Source: Brachypodius melanocephalos
Taxonomy: Eukaryota > Chordata > Aves > Passeriformes > Pycnonotidae
Length of the DNA stretch: 64,000 nt
NCBI GenBank assembly: GCA_013398615.1
Contig: VZSR01002340.1
Coordinates: 11,235,539-11,299,538, forward strand
Direction of reading: 5' to 3'
How positions within the stretch are numbered: the first letter of the stretch is position 1; each line of letters begins with the position of its first letter. Shown one piece after another: positions 1 to 12,724 of this stretch. The position numbers and the translations under genes are program-made. The notes under the pieces are model-generated. The model searched no databases. It saw only the letters and a list, made by a program, of their open reading frames with translations, and was not told where the DNA came from.

Positions 1-3000
1 TGTGCCAACCTACAAACTTTAAGACTGGAAGTTTAAAATCATATTGAGTGTCACAAGAGCAAATCAACCTGTCCTCCTGTCTATATCAGCATCATGGGCT
101 GGGGAATTCCGGCCTTCCAGAAAAGGTGACAAATGTGTTCAATATTAATGGAACTTCAGCCTGTTGATGACTCACCAGCAGATGGGTGACTATTGAAACA
201 CAAATATTCATTACTTGAAAACCAATGCTGCAGTAAATGCAGCAGTAACAGGCAAAAATTTCCAAGAAGAACCTGAGAATTAAAACACACACCCCCTGTC
301 CAAGTGGAGTAATATGAGCAACTAATGCATCTGTGGGCTGTGATTGACTTGCTGTCAGATCACAGTTTAGTTTTGCATATGTGGCTGGTTCAACAGTATT
401 CCTGTGTTGGCAGAGTCCAGAGATCCCATCTTTAAAATATGAGTGGGTTGTCATCACATCATCTTGGAAGCACATGGTTCCACCTTCTCCTCGATCTGCT
501 TGCTGGGAACTCTTTGTGGAAAAGTTTATCAGCTGTAAGCAATGCTTTATCAGTTCTTGAAAAACCACCAGCCAGCCAAAGCAATAGGGTTTCCCCTCGG
601 TGGAAAATTCAGCGTTCCCAATGGCAAGAAAACAATATTAGCTGCATATGGGCCAACACAAATATCCAGCAGAAAAAAAAAAATGCTGGGTCAAAACACC
701 TGAGGACCTATGTATGGAGCATTCCAGTACAAGGAACTGACACTTCTCCACACATCAGCTGATTTGGACCCTGTGGCAAACACCAGAATGCCAGATTTGA
801 GACAGGTACCTGTAAAACATTGGTTTTAGTGTAAATACAGTCAGCATTAGAACATGGTGGAGATGGGTTTAATACTACTCTGAGCCAAAGAGATTAATAA
901 ACAGTTAGGAGTCTGTCTGACACTGCAGAGGAATGAGGGGTTGGGAATAGGCCAAAACAAAGGTGAAGGGATACACCTCTGGCAGGAAATGAGTTTTAAT
1001 GGACACAGCCTGAGCTCTCTCAGCTTAGCGAAGTGACAGCAGAACTAGGCAAAAGAACAAACCAAAATGTCTGGGAAAGGACACAGAGATTAGGAAATAG
1101 GGGAAATGAAAAAATATTAACTGAGAAATGAATCAAGGATCCAGCATTTCCCATCAAATCACTATGTTGTTTAGGTTACCCTGAAACCTTAAATTCAAGT
1201 ATAGCAGAAACCCACTGGCTGCTCTGAGGATGCACAGGACAAGGCAGTAGCCACTGAACATAAATGTAAGAATAAAGAAAAGTTACAACCATAGCCAGAC
1301 ACTATTATGGCAAATGCTACTGGTTATTTGCAGAACCACAAAGGCTTTCCACTGAGCTGGTAGGTTTGAGCACTGCACCTAGGTGCAAGATTTGATGGTT
1401 ACTTTGCTACACACAGCAGAGCATGGCATAAACACCCCGGTACCCTCTGGGTTCCTCTCTGCAAGTGTCATCAACTTTATTTCAGATGCAAAGAAAGGCA
1501 GAAAGAAGTGCAGAGGGGATCACTGACATTTTGTTCCATACTAGGAACACATTGCTCTGGAGTATCTAATGGAGATAGCAGCAATGAGGACTCAAAGGAG
1601 GTCACTGGTAGAAACCAGAGTCATTCACTGTCTGTAACATCTTGACCTGGAATTTCACTTCTTCCTGCAGTCACGCTCCACAGGGAAGTAGAAGCAGAAC
1701 CACATCAAAGCAATAATGTACATTACTGGAGAAAGGATCACAGGGCATGCAAAGAGCTAGGCTGAGAAGTTCCAGCTGCAGTCACAGGAATAAAGAAGAA
1801 TCTACTGCACACACTGCACGGCTATCAGAGCTCTGAGGCTGCATAAACACATCTTTTATCACAAAAGCAAGCAGGTTGTTTCTTTGCAGTCTGCAGGGTC
1901 AAAAGCAGAGCAGTAAGGATGCAGTTTTAAGAGCTGAGGGTTAACTAAGGGTGTAATTCTGTCTGTCACATTCAATTTAGGAATGTGACTATATTTCACA
2001 TGAGTTTGGGTGTCTTATTAATGGCCTGGAGATCAATAGCCTCAGCCTCTTCAAAAGTTTTTTGTCCAACAAAGGAGTTGGGTCCTTTACAGCAATGACA
2101 TTTAATTCAATAGCCAAAGTCCTGGACTGTGATGCTCCCCTTGACTTAAAGCCAGAAGCAATGAATAAGCTCATGGCAGTATATGCAATAGTTTTGCTAA
2201 GGGCTCCTTCTCTAACAAAATTTCACCCTCAAAATTAGGTTTAAACAGAATCATGTCATGCATTTTAGACCAACAGATAACAAAAATAAAAGAGCTTTGT
2301 GAGCGTGTACTGCATCAGAAAGTGCTTTATGTCAGAGAGGCAAGTCCTTTTATCTCTCTCCCCCCACTCTCCCTCACAAGAGAGCACTTCTGAAACTCCT
2401 CCATTATATATCCATAGCTCAAGCATGGGACTGTAGAAGAAACCTCTTCATTTCTGTACTTACAGAGAAAGATTTTTAATACTAATGCCCAACAAGACCA
2501 CATGTCAGTGAATAAGCAGTGACAGGTGGTAAAAGCAGATGGTTTTGAGAAGATTTGCGGCAGTCCCTGGCTCCACCATCCTAGAAGCTCCACAGGGTAC
2601 TGGCAGAAGTGGTTCCTTTCCTTTTCTTTCCTTTCCTTACTGAAAAGCCCAGCTGAATGCAAGTCATCACTCTAGACTGAGCAGCCAGGTGCCCACCTGA
2701 CATGAGACACAAACCCACCCTCGTGTTTGCTGGTCCCACCCAGGACCAGAGAGGGTAGAGCTCCTGGGTTTGGCAGTCACCCACCACAGACCACAACCAC
2801 TTTGCTTCTGACCACATCAGACGACGGTACCTAAGAGAGAGCATCACAACACACACCAGTGCTGAACCCCAGCACACATACCTGCCTGCAGGCCAGAGCT
2901 CTGCTCAAAGTACCAGCACCTGTTTCTGAAAGTCCTAGTGATGAAGGAGGCATCTCAGATGCTGCAAGCCTGCACAGCCAAACTTTGACAAATGGTGAGT

Positions 3001-6000
3001 AACTTCATGTCAATTCATGATAGAGCAATACTGCAATGGGAGCAAAGCTCAGAAAGCACAGCCATTCACATAACATCTCAAAACAGAGAAAGTGGGCAAA
3101 ACCTCCATTATTTTATGTGTAAACGACAGCAGTGACGGAAAAATATATTTCCAGTGAGTGCTGTGTGTTTGGCCAAAGCAATGTTGACCGCTACAGATGC
3201 AACCTTCTCCAAGTTACTGCTATTTATGCTCAGGGAACAAGGACCCACTAATGACGAAGAGACAGCGCGAGCGTCACGCTCTCATTTTGGGCACACTGCC
3301 TCAGCTGGAGCACAGCACCAGCTCCAGTCTGCTGTAACTCTCCTCTGAGCTATCACTGCACACCTAAAAAGATGACTCAGATAATTTCTTATACTGCCAA
3401 TGAATCATTACATGGTGCCACCTCTGGCTACTATCAGAACCACCTGTAACCATCTCAGCCATTAACTCCTTGGTACACCAATTCCAAAGAACCTTTCAGA
3501 ACACTGTTCTGCTCTATTAATATCCTCCGTTAACACATTTTGTGAGTAAATTAAGAATCTCTCTTTCAACATCTACTAAAGTGCAGGGTAGGAACTACAC
3601 TACTGAAAAGGCCTGGTACTTTTCCTACACAGCATCTCCATTTTTTAGATTTTCCTCAGAAACAGGAGTGAATAGCTCATAACATAACACTTATTTTTGC
3701 TTTACATTTCTTTCAACAATACAACTGCATAGCTTTGTAAGAGCCTTTTTCTTGTTTATCTATTGCACTGTTTACAAAATTGCAGTCAATTAACATTTAC
3801 ATAATTTCACCAATAGTATCAAGGTAGTTTCTGAAGGAATATTCTAGAGAGGGTTGTAACACTACTGTGTAATTATATTCAGCAGCCCCCAAATAAGAAA
3901 AAGCCTTTTTGAACCATCTATAGCAAAATTAATCCCCCTTCTTTACATTTAATCAGGGAACCTTTCTTTCCTTCAAACAATTAGGTTTATGGGTTCTTTC
4001 AGGAAGGTAAAACAGAAAACATACAAACAAACCAAAAAAGGAGCTGTCAGTCCAGCCAGTCCAAATTTTTTGCAGCACTGCAAAAACAGTACTGAAAACT
4101 GAGTCTGCTGCAAAGGCAAACACAAGCCATTCAAAACTGGAATCAAAACCTTGTGTCTGTTGCCAGAGAACACCCCATTGTAAATTTGCCTCTTACCTTT
4201 GGACACAATAAAACATGGATTTGGGCTTGGACAAAGGCAAGGCCAAAAAATGGCTTTAGAAATTACATTTTAAGCATCCGGGTTTGTGACCAGTCCCGCC
4301 ATTCTTGAATGCATTAATCAGTCATCAAGTTTTGGTTTTTTTCTGTTAACCCCACAAGACAACCACCTGCTACTCAAGCAGATATGGAAGATGGATACTG
4401 GTATAGAGAGTTAAAAATTAATTGAAGTATGAGGAAAACCTATTACAACCATATTTTATCAGCACAGCTGCACCACAGTTACATTGTGGAAGGAGAAAAA
4501 TTAACTGGGAAGGAGAAAACTTTGGAGTCAAACACAACAGCGTATTTCTGAGGCACAAGATACCTTTTTCTGTGAGCACGGGTGGAAGAACAGAGCCCCA
4601 TGCAATTTCCAGCCACTTGAAACTGCCTAGGCAGAGGTACACACAAAGAGAAACACATTCAAGCAGCTCTTGCAAAACACAGCTAATATAAGCTTAGAAC
4701 AGAACACAATTATAACTGGATTACAGGTATTTTTGCCAAATCTTCAATATGCCTCATGCTTTAACAACAAATGTAGCCACAGATTTGAGGGAGAAAAGGT
4801 TTCCAGTTTTCAGTAATTATCAACATAACACTTGCTTTAATTACATGCCGACTATTATTATTTCACTATGCGAAGACCTAGCTGACTGTAATTTTAATGC
4901 TGCATGTCACTCAAAGACAGCTCCATTTTCTAAAGAAAGCCTTAAAGCACTATGAAAATAAGTATTAAAAAAAAATACAAACAACGCCACAGACAAAATG
5001 TCTGCCTCAGATGGCATCAAAAAATGGGAAATATAGGCTTATCATTCAAAAACCTGAATGGAAAAGAACCATAATAAAAGAAAAAGCATCTGCTGCAGTT
5101 TTATCTTGAAGGACATAAAGTTTCCTCTCTGACTCAGTTCATCAGATCCTTGAAGGGTATGTCTACACAGGTGACTGGAGACAGGCAGGCACCTCTCCTC
5201 CCTCTCCAAACTGGCCAGAAGGAGCCAAATCAAATCTGGAGGCCGTGCAGAAGCATCAGCACAGCACCAAGCGAGCTCATGAGGCTGAACGTCCCCTGCT
5301 GCGAGGAGGAACAGCCCGCTCTTCCCCCAAGCGCACCATCTCCATCTCCGCCGATCCCCCGGCGTGTTTTAGTCAGGCGTTGAGTCAGACCCAGGAATTC
5401 ATCCAACTGAGAAGCAGGCCAAGAGCAACAACAAGAGCAGATTTGCATTTGGCCAGGAGTAATAGTCCTATCCCAAGCGGGAGGTCGGGAATGTGTAGCC
5501 AGAGGTGAGGCAGGCAGGCAGGCTGGCTGAGCCCCTGGTCAAGCAGGAGCCCACATTTAGGGAGCAACATTTGGGGAGCCAGCACAGCTCCACACGGGCA
5601 CGGGTGAAGAGCTCCCAAACGAAGACTGCCTTTGTGAAACAGCTGCCTGAGCCAGGGAAGTGAATGTCCTTCAGATTATCCTTATTTCCAGACACATCTG
5701 GTGATGCCTGGCTCTTTCCATGAGCCACTCCTAGTAATTTAGATAACTTTGATCTCGCTGGACGATATTCGGACTTCCATTTATTAAGCCTCCTTTGTGG
5801 ACCCAGGACCCTTAAGGTAACAGAATAGTATAATTTTTCATAGTGATAATGCAAAATAATACAACTGTAGCACAATGCTATCATTATTCCCTGTCGCTGT
5901 TATTTCCAATATTTTCTTCCAAACATAGCAAAACAAAAAAACATAGTAAGATAAGCAACAGTCTCCAGATGAGTCAGGTACTCATCAGCACAGTTTTCTC

Positions 6001-7890
6001 CACCCCAATCTGTCACTTGTATAACAACAAAATAACTTGCTATTGGGAAAAAAAACTGGCAAACTCTTCAGAATCAGGAGCTTTCAATGTGAAATGTACG
6101 AAAAAAAAAAAAAAAAAAAGTTGTTTTCCAATGACAGTCTAATTCTGCAGGCTGCTCCTCTGGAGCAAGGATCTACACTCTGCCACTGGACTTGAATTCA
6201 TCAGTATCCAGAAGATTTCTGAAGACAACAACCACTTGTTCATCTTCTCTACTGCACCATGCAGACAAGCAGTTCCTGTCACAATCCTTCTGCCCTGTCA
6301 TCATCCACATTCTCCGTGCCAGCACTCCCACACCTTCCCAACTCACCCACTTCCCCAAGATCCAGGTTTGTCAGATGTGAACTGACTTTGGGGAAAGTGC
6401 AAAAAGCTTATCAGTCAAAGCTGCTTCCTGTAAAAGCGCCACCAACTTTATGCCTCTGTTAACAGGCCATTTCCTATTACTTTTCTAGCAGTTGATCTCT
6501 AAATTTTTTTTTTTTCCCAGCTAACATGCTATGGGTTCTATTTACTCAGCTTTTTCTCAAGATGGTCTTCAAGATGTTTTAAAGCCACATTTCCCCACCA
6601 CTAGTTTAAACAAACCTTGACAGGGACTAGACTTGAATCCTGAATCTGAAGAATCAAAAAAAATTTGCAGTTTTGTTAGATGCATCCTCAAACATACTCT
6701 AAATATAGCAGAGGGCTGGCCTAAATCTGCTATTGCTTCATGTTTAATTCAGATACCTCTGAATGAACGCATCCCCACACCCCTCAATTTTCTCATCCCC
6801 AGTTCTCATCACCTATGTACTGAAATTTATGGTGACTTTTACTTAGACAAACACCCCAAAACAGAGGAAACGTTTTAAAGCACTCTAGCTATGCAGAAAC
6901 AAGTTGTCAGAACAACACAATAGATCTAGAGGCTAAAGCACTACATTGCAGCAGGAATTTTACAACTTCACTAAAGCAGCTATCAATTACGTAGTTCCTT
7001 CAAACAGAAAACGAGTTCCTAACTAACGAACGGAACTTACACTTTTCTAGTCAAGAACATTACAGGGAAGCGAAGATGCTTTTGATAAAGCACTGCAAAT
7101 CAAAACAAATTCCTGCAGCAGATTTGTGTGCCACCAACTCCTTAAATAGTGGTTCCCAGCATGTCAGCACGCACAGAAAGTTAACAAGCCAAAACACAAA
7201 ACAATGTGAGCTTTGATATTGAAAATTTCAGAAAGGCCTTGTATTTTGTTAGTTTCTGGGATCATCTGACAGTTCAACCATACCCTTGTTTTAATACCAA
7301 TTCAAGTGAACCAGGATTAGAGATTATGTGGATTTTGGAACACATCTTTCTGGCCTAATAATTACCTTCAGAGATAGCAAACTCTCAGTCTACATAAACA
7401 TGCAAAACTGGCCTTTTGACTGAATTTACAGTGCAATATTTCTGGGTGAACTCCCATTTAGTTTTACGGCTTCTCTCCACAAGATAATGGTCTGTCATTA
7501 GTTATTTGTTTCCTTAGCTATGACCGTAAAAGACTCAGAGGCGAACACGTAAAAGCAAATTGTTCTGAGTAGCAAACCTAAGGTAAAGGACTATATAAGA
7601 CAAGACAAGGTCACATGTCTCTAGTCTCCAGAGAACCAAAGATATCCTCACAGGATGCTGTACCAAAATTTGCGTTAAATCTTTGTGGCGCCCTGCGGGT
7701 GGGGAGTAGCAGGGATATCCAGTCATTTCCCAATCAAGAGTCAGAAAACAGCACCAAGGCTCTGAGCAAGGCACTTTCCTCATATGATTAAAACTCTGTT
7801 GCTAATACCACACTTCCATTAAAAAAAACCAAACAACAAAAACAACCCAACAAAAACAAAAACGACGTATGGGCCTAACAGCATGAAAAC
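1..7890. other. Non-coding stretch left of the CpG island
   Basis: No gene recognised. The sequence is AT-rich, and the open frames are short, mostly lack an ATG and match no family I know. It contains a pyrimidine-rich patch near 2615-2640, an A19 tract at 6101-6119, a short GGCA run at 5509-5522 and an A/C-rich stretch at 7817-7864. The patch at about 5,240-5,620 is richer in CpG than its surroundings and holds a TGAGTCA (AP-1-like, 5381-5387) and a perfect ATTTGCAT octamer (5441-5448). Such short motifs occur by chance. If the CpG island at 7.9-9.3 kb starts a minus-strand gene, this stretch would be its first intron. Confidence 0.6.
6101..6119. repeat. Poly-A tract (19 A)
   Basis: Uninterrupted run of 19 A residues. 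No retroposed body is visible immediately upstream, so it is not assigned to a processed pseudogene or SINE. Confidence 0.9.
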
Positions 7891-8443
7891 AAAAAGGCAA
7901 CCTTCCCCCAAAATTAAATCTTCCTTTAACAGCATCGCACTGACGATTTACCCCCACCCGGAGCCAACGCTGCGGCGAGGCAGGGCGGGAGCCGCTCGCC
8001 ACATCCTCTCCTCCCTCACAGGGTCGTACTCCGGCTTCAACTCACCCAGGGAAGAGACGAAGCGCCGGCGTGCCGGGGGTCGCCGCTGCCCCCAGTTGGT
8101 GCCAGGGGCCCGACCCGGCCGCTGTGGGCTCCCCGGCCGCGGCACCTGCCCGGCACGGCCCCGCCGGAGCCTCCCGGCCCCGCTGCAGCCGGCCCGGCCC
8201 CGCCGCCTCCCGGGCATCCTCCCTCGCCAGCGTCGCCTCCTCTTCTCCGTCGCCCCCACACCACCTTCTTGGGTGCTTTTGGGTTTTTTTCTTTGCTTCC
8301 CTCCACCGTACCCCAGCGGGTTGTTACCTTCAATTGCCCCTTTTCCGACCGAGTCCTGTTGCCAAAGCGCTGCCCCACACCTTCCTCAGCACGCAAGCAA
8401 CTCCCGGCAAAGAAGAGGAGGAGGAAAAGAGAAAAAACAAGCA

Positions 8444-8546
8444 NNNNNNNNNNNNNNNNNNNNNNNNNNNNNNNNNNNNNNNNNNNNNNNNNNNNNNNNN
8501 NNNNNNNNNNNNNNNNNNNNNNNNNNNNNNNNNNNNNNNNNNNNNN
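8444..8546. other. Assembly gap (103 N)
   Basis: Run of N inside the CpG island, flanked by A-rich sequence on both sides. The real length is unknown because gap sizes are often nominal. Any frame translated across it, such as the apparent 310- and 335-codon frames, is not interpretable. Confidence 0.99.
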
Positions 8547-9013
8547 AAAACCAAAAACCCCAAATAAAATTAACAAACCTCTTGTGGCGCTCCGGGTGTG
8601 ACAGTGTGTATCCGGCCGGGGGAGGGAGGCGGGGAGCAGCAGTGCCTGCCCCGCTGCTCCGAGCCCGGACCGGGGGAGGATGCGCGGCCGCCCGGGGTGC
8701 GGACCGGGGCCGGCCGGCTCAGCGCCGCGGGCTCTGCAGCAGGAGCCGCCGGGCACCGCCGGGGCGGGAGAGCGGGGCCACCCCCGGCAGAGCTCAGCCC
8801 CGCGTGTGCCCGTGAACCCCCGCCTCAGGCCGCCCCTTCCTCCGCGGCCGTCGCCCCTCAGCTGCGGGGCACTGGCGCGTTCAGCGGCCCGGCCGCTCCC
8901 CGCGGCGGCCGTGCCGCAGGGGGCTGCATGCACGCCGCGCCAGCCCTGCAGGAACCGACAGGGCAGGCGAGAAAAGGCTCCCTCTTCCCTTCTCCCTCCC
9001 GGAGAGCTCCCCT

Positions 9014-9019
9014 CCTTAC
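9014..9019 (-). promoter_or_regulatory. Candidate 5' splice donor (minus strand)
   Basis: The minus strand reads ...CAGCAGCCCG then GTAAGG, a close match to the donor consensus. The upstream minus-strand sequence is GC-rich first-exon-like DNA. It is open in one frame back to a TAA near 9300 but has no ATG in that frame, so the exon would be 5' UTR or would use another frame. It supports, but does not prove, a minus-strand transcript entering the left part of the window. Confidence 0.35.
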
Positions 9020-9037
9020 CGGGCTGCTGGGGCTCCT

Positions 9038-9051
9038 CTGCCACCTCCGGG
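9038..9051 (-). promoter_or_regulatory. CTCF-like motif
   Basis: The minus strand reads CCCGGAGGTGGCAG, matching about 12 of 14 positions of the CTCF core consensus CCASYAGRKGGCRS. Location in a CpG-island promoter is typical for CTCF occupancy. Identified by eye only. Confidence 0.35.
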
Positions 9052-9270
9052 CTCGCTGGGGCCGGAGTGAGTGGCGGTAGCGGCGGCGGCTCCTCCTCAG
9101 CGCCTCCCCGAGCCCCTTCCCCACCCTCGTCCTCCCCCGCTCCGCCTGCGCCGGCGTGAGCCGGCAGCCGGGAATGCGGGCAGCGCGGCCGGGCTGCGCT
9201 GGAGCCCCGCAGGCATCCAGGGGAGGGCGGGGGAGCCCCGAAAGCTCCTAAATCCTTGCTGAAGGGGCAG

Positions 9271-10143
9271 GGCGAGTGGTCCCTCGGGTGTCCTCCAAGG
9301 TTATTACACCTCCTTACTCTCTTCAGCTTGCAGCAGAATTTACGGCTGCGATTGAAATGGTCAGGAAGAATGTTGTGCAGCGAAACGGAGTTATAAAATA
9401 GGCATATTAAGTTAATTACCCAATCTGTCTTGTAAGCGCTAGGGAAAAACCGAGATATGCAGCATACCTACTCGGTCCGAAATACCTGCTTTGGCCACCA
9501 ATATTAATTCTCTTTCTTCAGCAGTACAAGATACACCCTCAGATCTTTTCAACTCGGCATCAGAATCAGGAAGATGTGACGTTTTTATAGGCTCTTATTA
9601 CACTTATAGCCTGTATAAGCATTAATTAATTTTACAAGGTTGCGTTTATTTCATTATTTCCTTCCGTTTATTAGCGCTGGGGAAAAGCCAGTTCGAGCGA
9701 GGTTGGGTAAGCAGCTCTCTGATGACTGAATCGGTATGAGAGCTGTCAGCCGAACACCCCACACAAAGGGATTAGGTACTGCACCTGCTGCTCTCACACC
9801 TCTAGCTCCTTGCTTGGGGAGTTTATAGGCTACGGCTGCCTGCCACGTCCACATGAGAGCTGCCAGTGCCTGTTGGCACATCTGGGCACCATCTAGGACT
9901 AGGTGGAGTCTCCAAGGCCGCCTCATTTTCACCTTATTCTGCCAGGTGTCCTCACACATGCCACTCCCCTTCATGCGACACAGGACATAGGGCTCCAAGA
10001 TCCAGGCGGACCACAAAAATCCGACCAGGACGCAAGGTCTGTGTCACCTGCTCTCTACATTACACCTATGGATTGGAGTAGGGTCATACAGAGCTGTGCA
10101 GGCAATTCATCCCACAGAAATTAGTGGGATGTAGAGCACCACA
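9271..10143. other. Non-coding flank of the CpG island
   Basis: No gene recognised. Base composition returns to AT-rich. The segment around 9585-9670 contains an ATTAATTAA homeodomain-type core and short TTTATT-type words, which resembles conserved non-coding enhancer sequence. Conservation cannot be judged from one sequence. Confidence 0.5.
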
Positions 10144-10187
10144 ATTCGTACAGAATTCATACAGAATTCATACAGAATTCGTATAGA
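10144..10187. repeat. 11-bp tandem repeat, four copies
   Basis: Four contiguous 11-bp units: ATTCGTACAGA, ATTCATACAGA twice, then ATTCGTATAGA. The outer units carry G where the inner ones carry A. It is a short minisatellite about 140 bp upstream of a CR1 tail. Confidence 0.9.
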
Positions 10188-10325
10188 TGGAAGAAAAGCT
10201 TCTGCCTTCTCCAATATCCAGGTGCTGTCACAATGGTTTGGAGCACTCAAGAGGAGAGTGGAGAAGCTCTGTTTCAATTTCATTTTTGCATTTACAAGGA
10301 GAAACAACCTACAGCTTCTTTTACA

Positions 10326-10379
10326 GCTGGACTCGGTGATCTTAAGGGTCTTTTCCAACCTCAGTGATTCTGTGATTCT
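10326..10379 (+). mobile_element. CR1 LINE 3' tail fragment
   Basis: Matches the terminal part of avian CR1: a GGACTCGGTGATCTTAAGGG-like segment, then TTTTCCAACC, then the tail GATTCTGTGATTCT. Only the last 50 or so bases are present, so it is a severely 5'-truncated insertion or an eroded older copy. Confidence 0.8.
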
Positions 10380-12724
10380 CCCAAAGGAGTTTCAGATTTC
10401 ATTCACTGGAAATACAACAGGAGGAAACTTGCAAGGAAAGAAACCACAGGAAGTGGTTCTACCGGAGGAGGCCCCAGCTGTCTGCAGAAAGTGACTGATG
10501 GTTGCTGGGATGGTTCTGAGTAAACAGAGTTTTGGTTGCCTGCATCACAGGCATATTCTTTAACGTAAACATTTGCCTTGGACAGGCTGTCCAGGCCTCT
10601 GTCGAAACTGAAAAGGCCATACCTGAACTGTTTGACACCAAAATGAGGAACAAACAGACAAAGAAGTGAAATAAAAGAATAGTAAGTGAGGGGTGGCTTT
10701 GTTCAAAGACCGTGACATTTCAGGTTGCAAACTAACCGAAAGGGAAGTTGTTTTTGGGAAGCCCAGAATGAGAGAGAACTATTGCAAGTATTATCTTTCA
10801 TGACACTGAATAGAGAGCTTGATAAGCATCAGTTCTTGCAGAAACTCTTCCAAGAGACATTGTATAGGAGCTACACAAATCTGCAAGCTTAGTGAAATTC
10901 CTTTGGGAAATTCCTGAAAAGCGGGGAGGTTAGAAGAACAGTTCCCAACTAAGAACCAATTAGAACATTAAATTGCTCAGGTGTCAGAGTCGGTTCATGA
11001 CAGCTTCCCAGAAATCTCTAGAAAAAAAAATGCTGAGAGCATAATTTGATTAAGGAGATGAAGAAACAACAGGGAATTGCGCCAACCTAAGGAGGCTGCC
11101 CTTTGAACCCAGGAAATGAAGGTAGCAGTGAAGGTCTCAAATGTGCCAAGGGCTGGGGAGAATGTGGAGGCTTCAGCTCAAGAAGCGATAATAACCTGTC
11201 TGAAATCTTGTGGGAGTTTGTAGGAAAAAAATGTTACATGCTTTTTTGGAATGAGATGGACAAGGATGAACTGCATAAGAGCACGAAGTCAAAACATCTG
11301 CAGTTTCTTCTAAAGAGGACTGCAAGTAGTTTGATACGCTGGGAAATATGTTACAGGTCCTCAAAACTCACTCGGGAGCATCTCTTTTTTTGTTGTTGTT
11401 TTTTGCTTCATTTAATTAAAAGATAAGCTTTCCTTGGCTCCTTCCCAGATGTCAGTTTTTCTCTGAATTCTTGCCAATGCAAGCGGTTCAATCTTGGTTA
11501 GGTACTCACTCTGAGCAAAGCAATCATTTTTCCATTAAGCATCCAGAGGGGAAAAGAAATATAACAGAAAACATGCAAAAGTAATTAACCTTGGTTTTCC
11601 TCCCAGAAATTCCTACCTGTAGCTTTACAAGGTAGCAGCTTGACCTATGAGATTTGTGTTGTTTCAATGCTGACAAAAAAAAAAAAAAGTCAAATGCAAT
11701 AGCTATTAAGTTTATTCTAAGCAGAAAATTGTGTCTCTATTAAATTGATTTTTTACCTACCACTCACTCCTACTTATGGCTGCCTAGCTTCAATGACCTG
11801 AGGGGTTGAAGTGAAATCTTTTTTACATAATGCTTATTTAGCAACAAAATGTTACATGGACCCCTGTTATCTCTATGGCTCCCAATACACACTTCTTATA
11901 TTTCTGATTTAGCAAGTCATCTTGCCCTCTAACCTTTTCTCCAGTTTGGTTGTTCCTCTGGATTTGGAAAGGGTATATCTTCTGCAGTTTTTTGATGGCC
12001 CACACTAAATGATTCCATGATTCTATAATACAGACCAAGTGAAGCAAATGGAAACATAATTGAAGATGTTGATGATTTTTGAATCATCTGTTAGACAAAT
12101 ACTAAAATTCTGATTAATGGAGTAACATATATTAATGAGTCATAAAGGAGTCAAACTCCAAACAGAATATTAATTGCCACATATTGCAAACATGTTTTAA
12201 AAATAATTTTGCTACTGATAAATATTTATTTCATTTTCCTTACGAGAGGGAGGGAATTAATTAAGTAATGCGGCTTTTATTTTCTTAATACAAGGAATTC
12301 ACATTTCACAGTTTTACTTTTTTTCCTAATGATGTGTTAACCTTCAGCCAAGGTACAGGGGAAGGTATGGGACTCTGAGAAGAAAATTTTAAAATTAAGT
12401 CTACAATTAATGCAATTAGTATTTAAAAGTAAGAAGATGTTATTAACAGATTTTGTTATCTGTCAGCCTGATCAAGTTGTATCAAACCTGGTGTTTATGA
12501 TGAAGGAAAATCATAGCTATGCATGGAAAGCTGCCAAAGATACTTTGGACAGGTTGATTTCTTAAATAACAGTAATTTAACCCATTTACAGCTTGCTCAT
12601 GTGGACATAATACCTGAGGAGAAAGAGAATGTGGCAAGTTGCTGAATGCAAATAAAAAATTAAAAAATAAGACAAATGTTGATTTTTTTTTTTTAGAAAA
12701 AGGATCCTACTAGTGCAACTGCTG
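10380..12724. other. Non-coding stretch
   Basis: No gene recognised. AT-rich, with poly-A near 11677-11688. The part from about 12,120 to 12,310 is especially AT-rich, with repeated TTAAT/TAATTAA cores, and could be a conserved non-coding element. No long credible open frame is present. Confidence 0.55.
11993..12029 (+). mobile_element. Possible CR1 tail remnant
   Basis: The sequence around CTAAATGATTCCATGATTCT resembles the terminal CR1 repeat of ATTCTATG units. Too little body sequence remains upstream to be certain, so it could be a chance match. Confidence 0.35.

Larger units (their letters stand above)
7900..9270. promoter_or_regulatory. CpG island, probable promoter and first exon(s)
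   Basis: Base composition changes abruptly from AT-rich to very GC-rich, with dense CpG, many GC boxes (GGGCGG/CCGCCC-like) and no TATA element. This is typical of vertebrate housekeeping or developmental promoters. Both strands carry splice-donor-like sites inside the island. On the minus strand GTAAGG begins at 9019, after an open frame rich in E, P and A that lacks an in-frame ATG. On the plus strand GTGAGT begins at 9067. A plus-strand ATG at 8680 with A at -3 opens a 159-codon Pro/Ala/Ser-rich frame, and a minus-strand ATG near 9217 opens a short Arg/Gly-rich frame. Long open frames are expected by composition alone here, so none is called a CDS. Transcription direction is undecided, and the gene is not recognised. 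Confidence 0.8.

Noticed and set aside
92..568. 158-codon minus-strand frame at the window start
   Set aside because: Begins at GTG, shows no domain and lacks splice context.
7883..9159. Frames of 159-335 codons in the CpG island
   Set aside because: GC-rich sequence rarely makes stops, several starts are GTG not ATG, and the longest frames run through the N gap.
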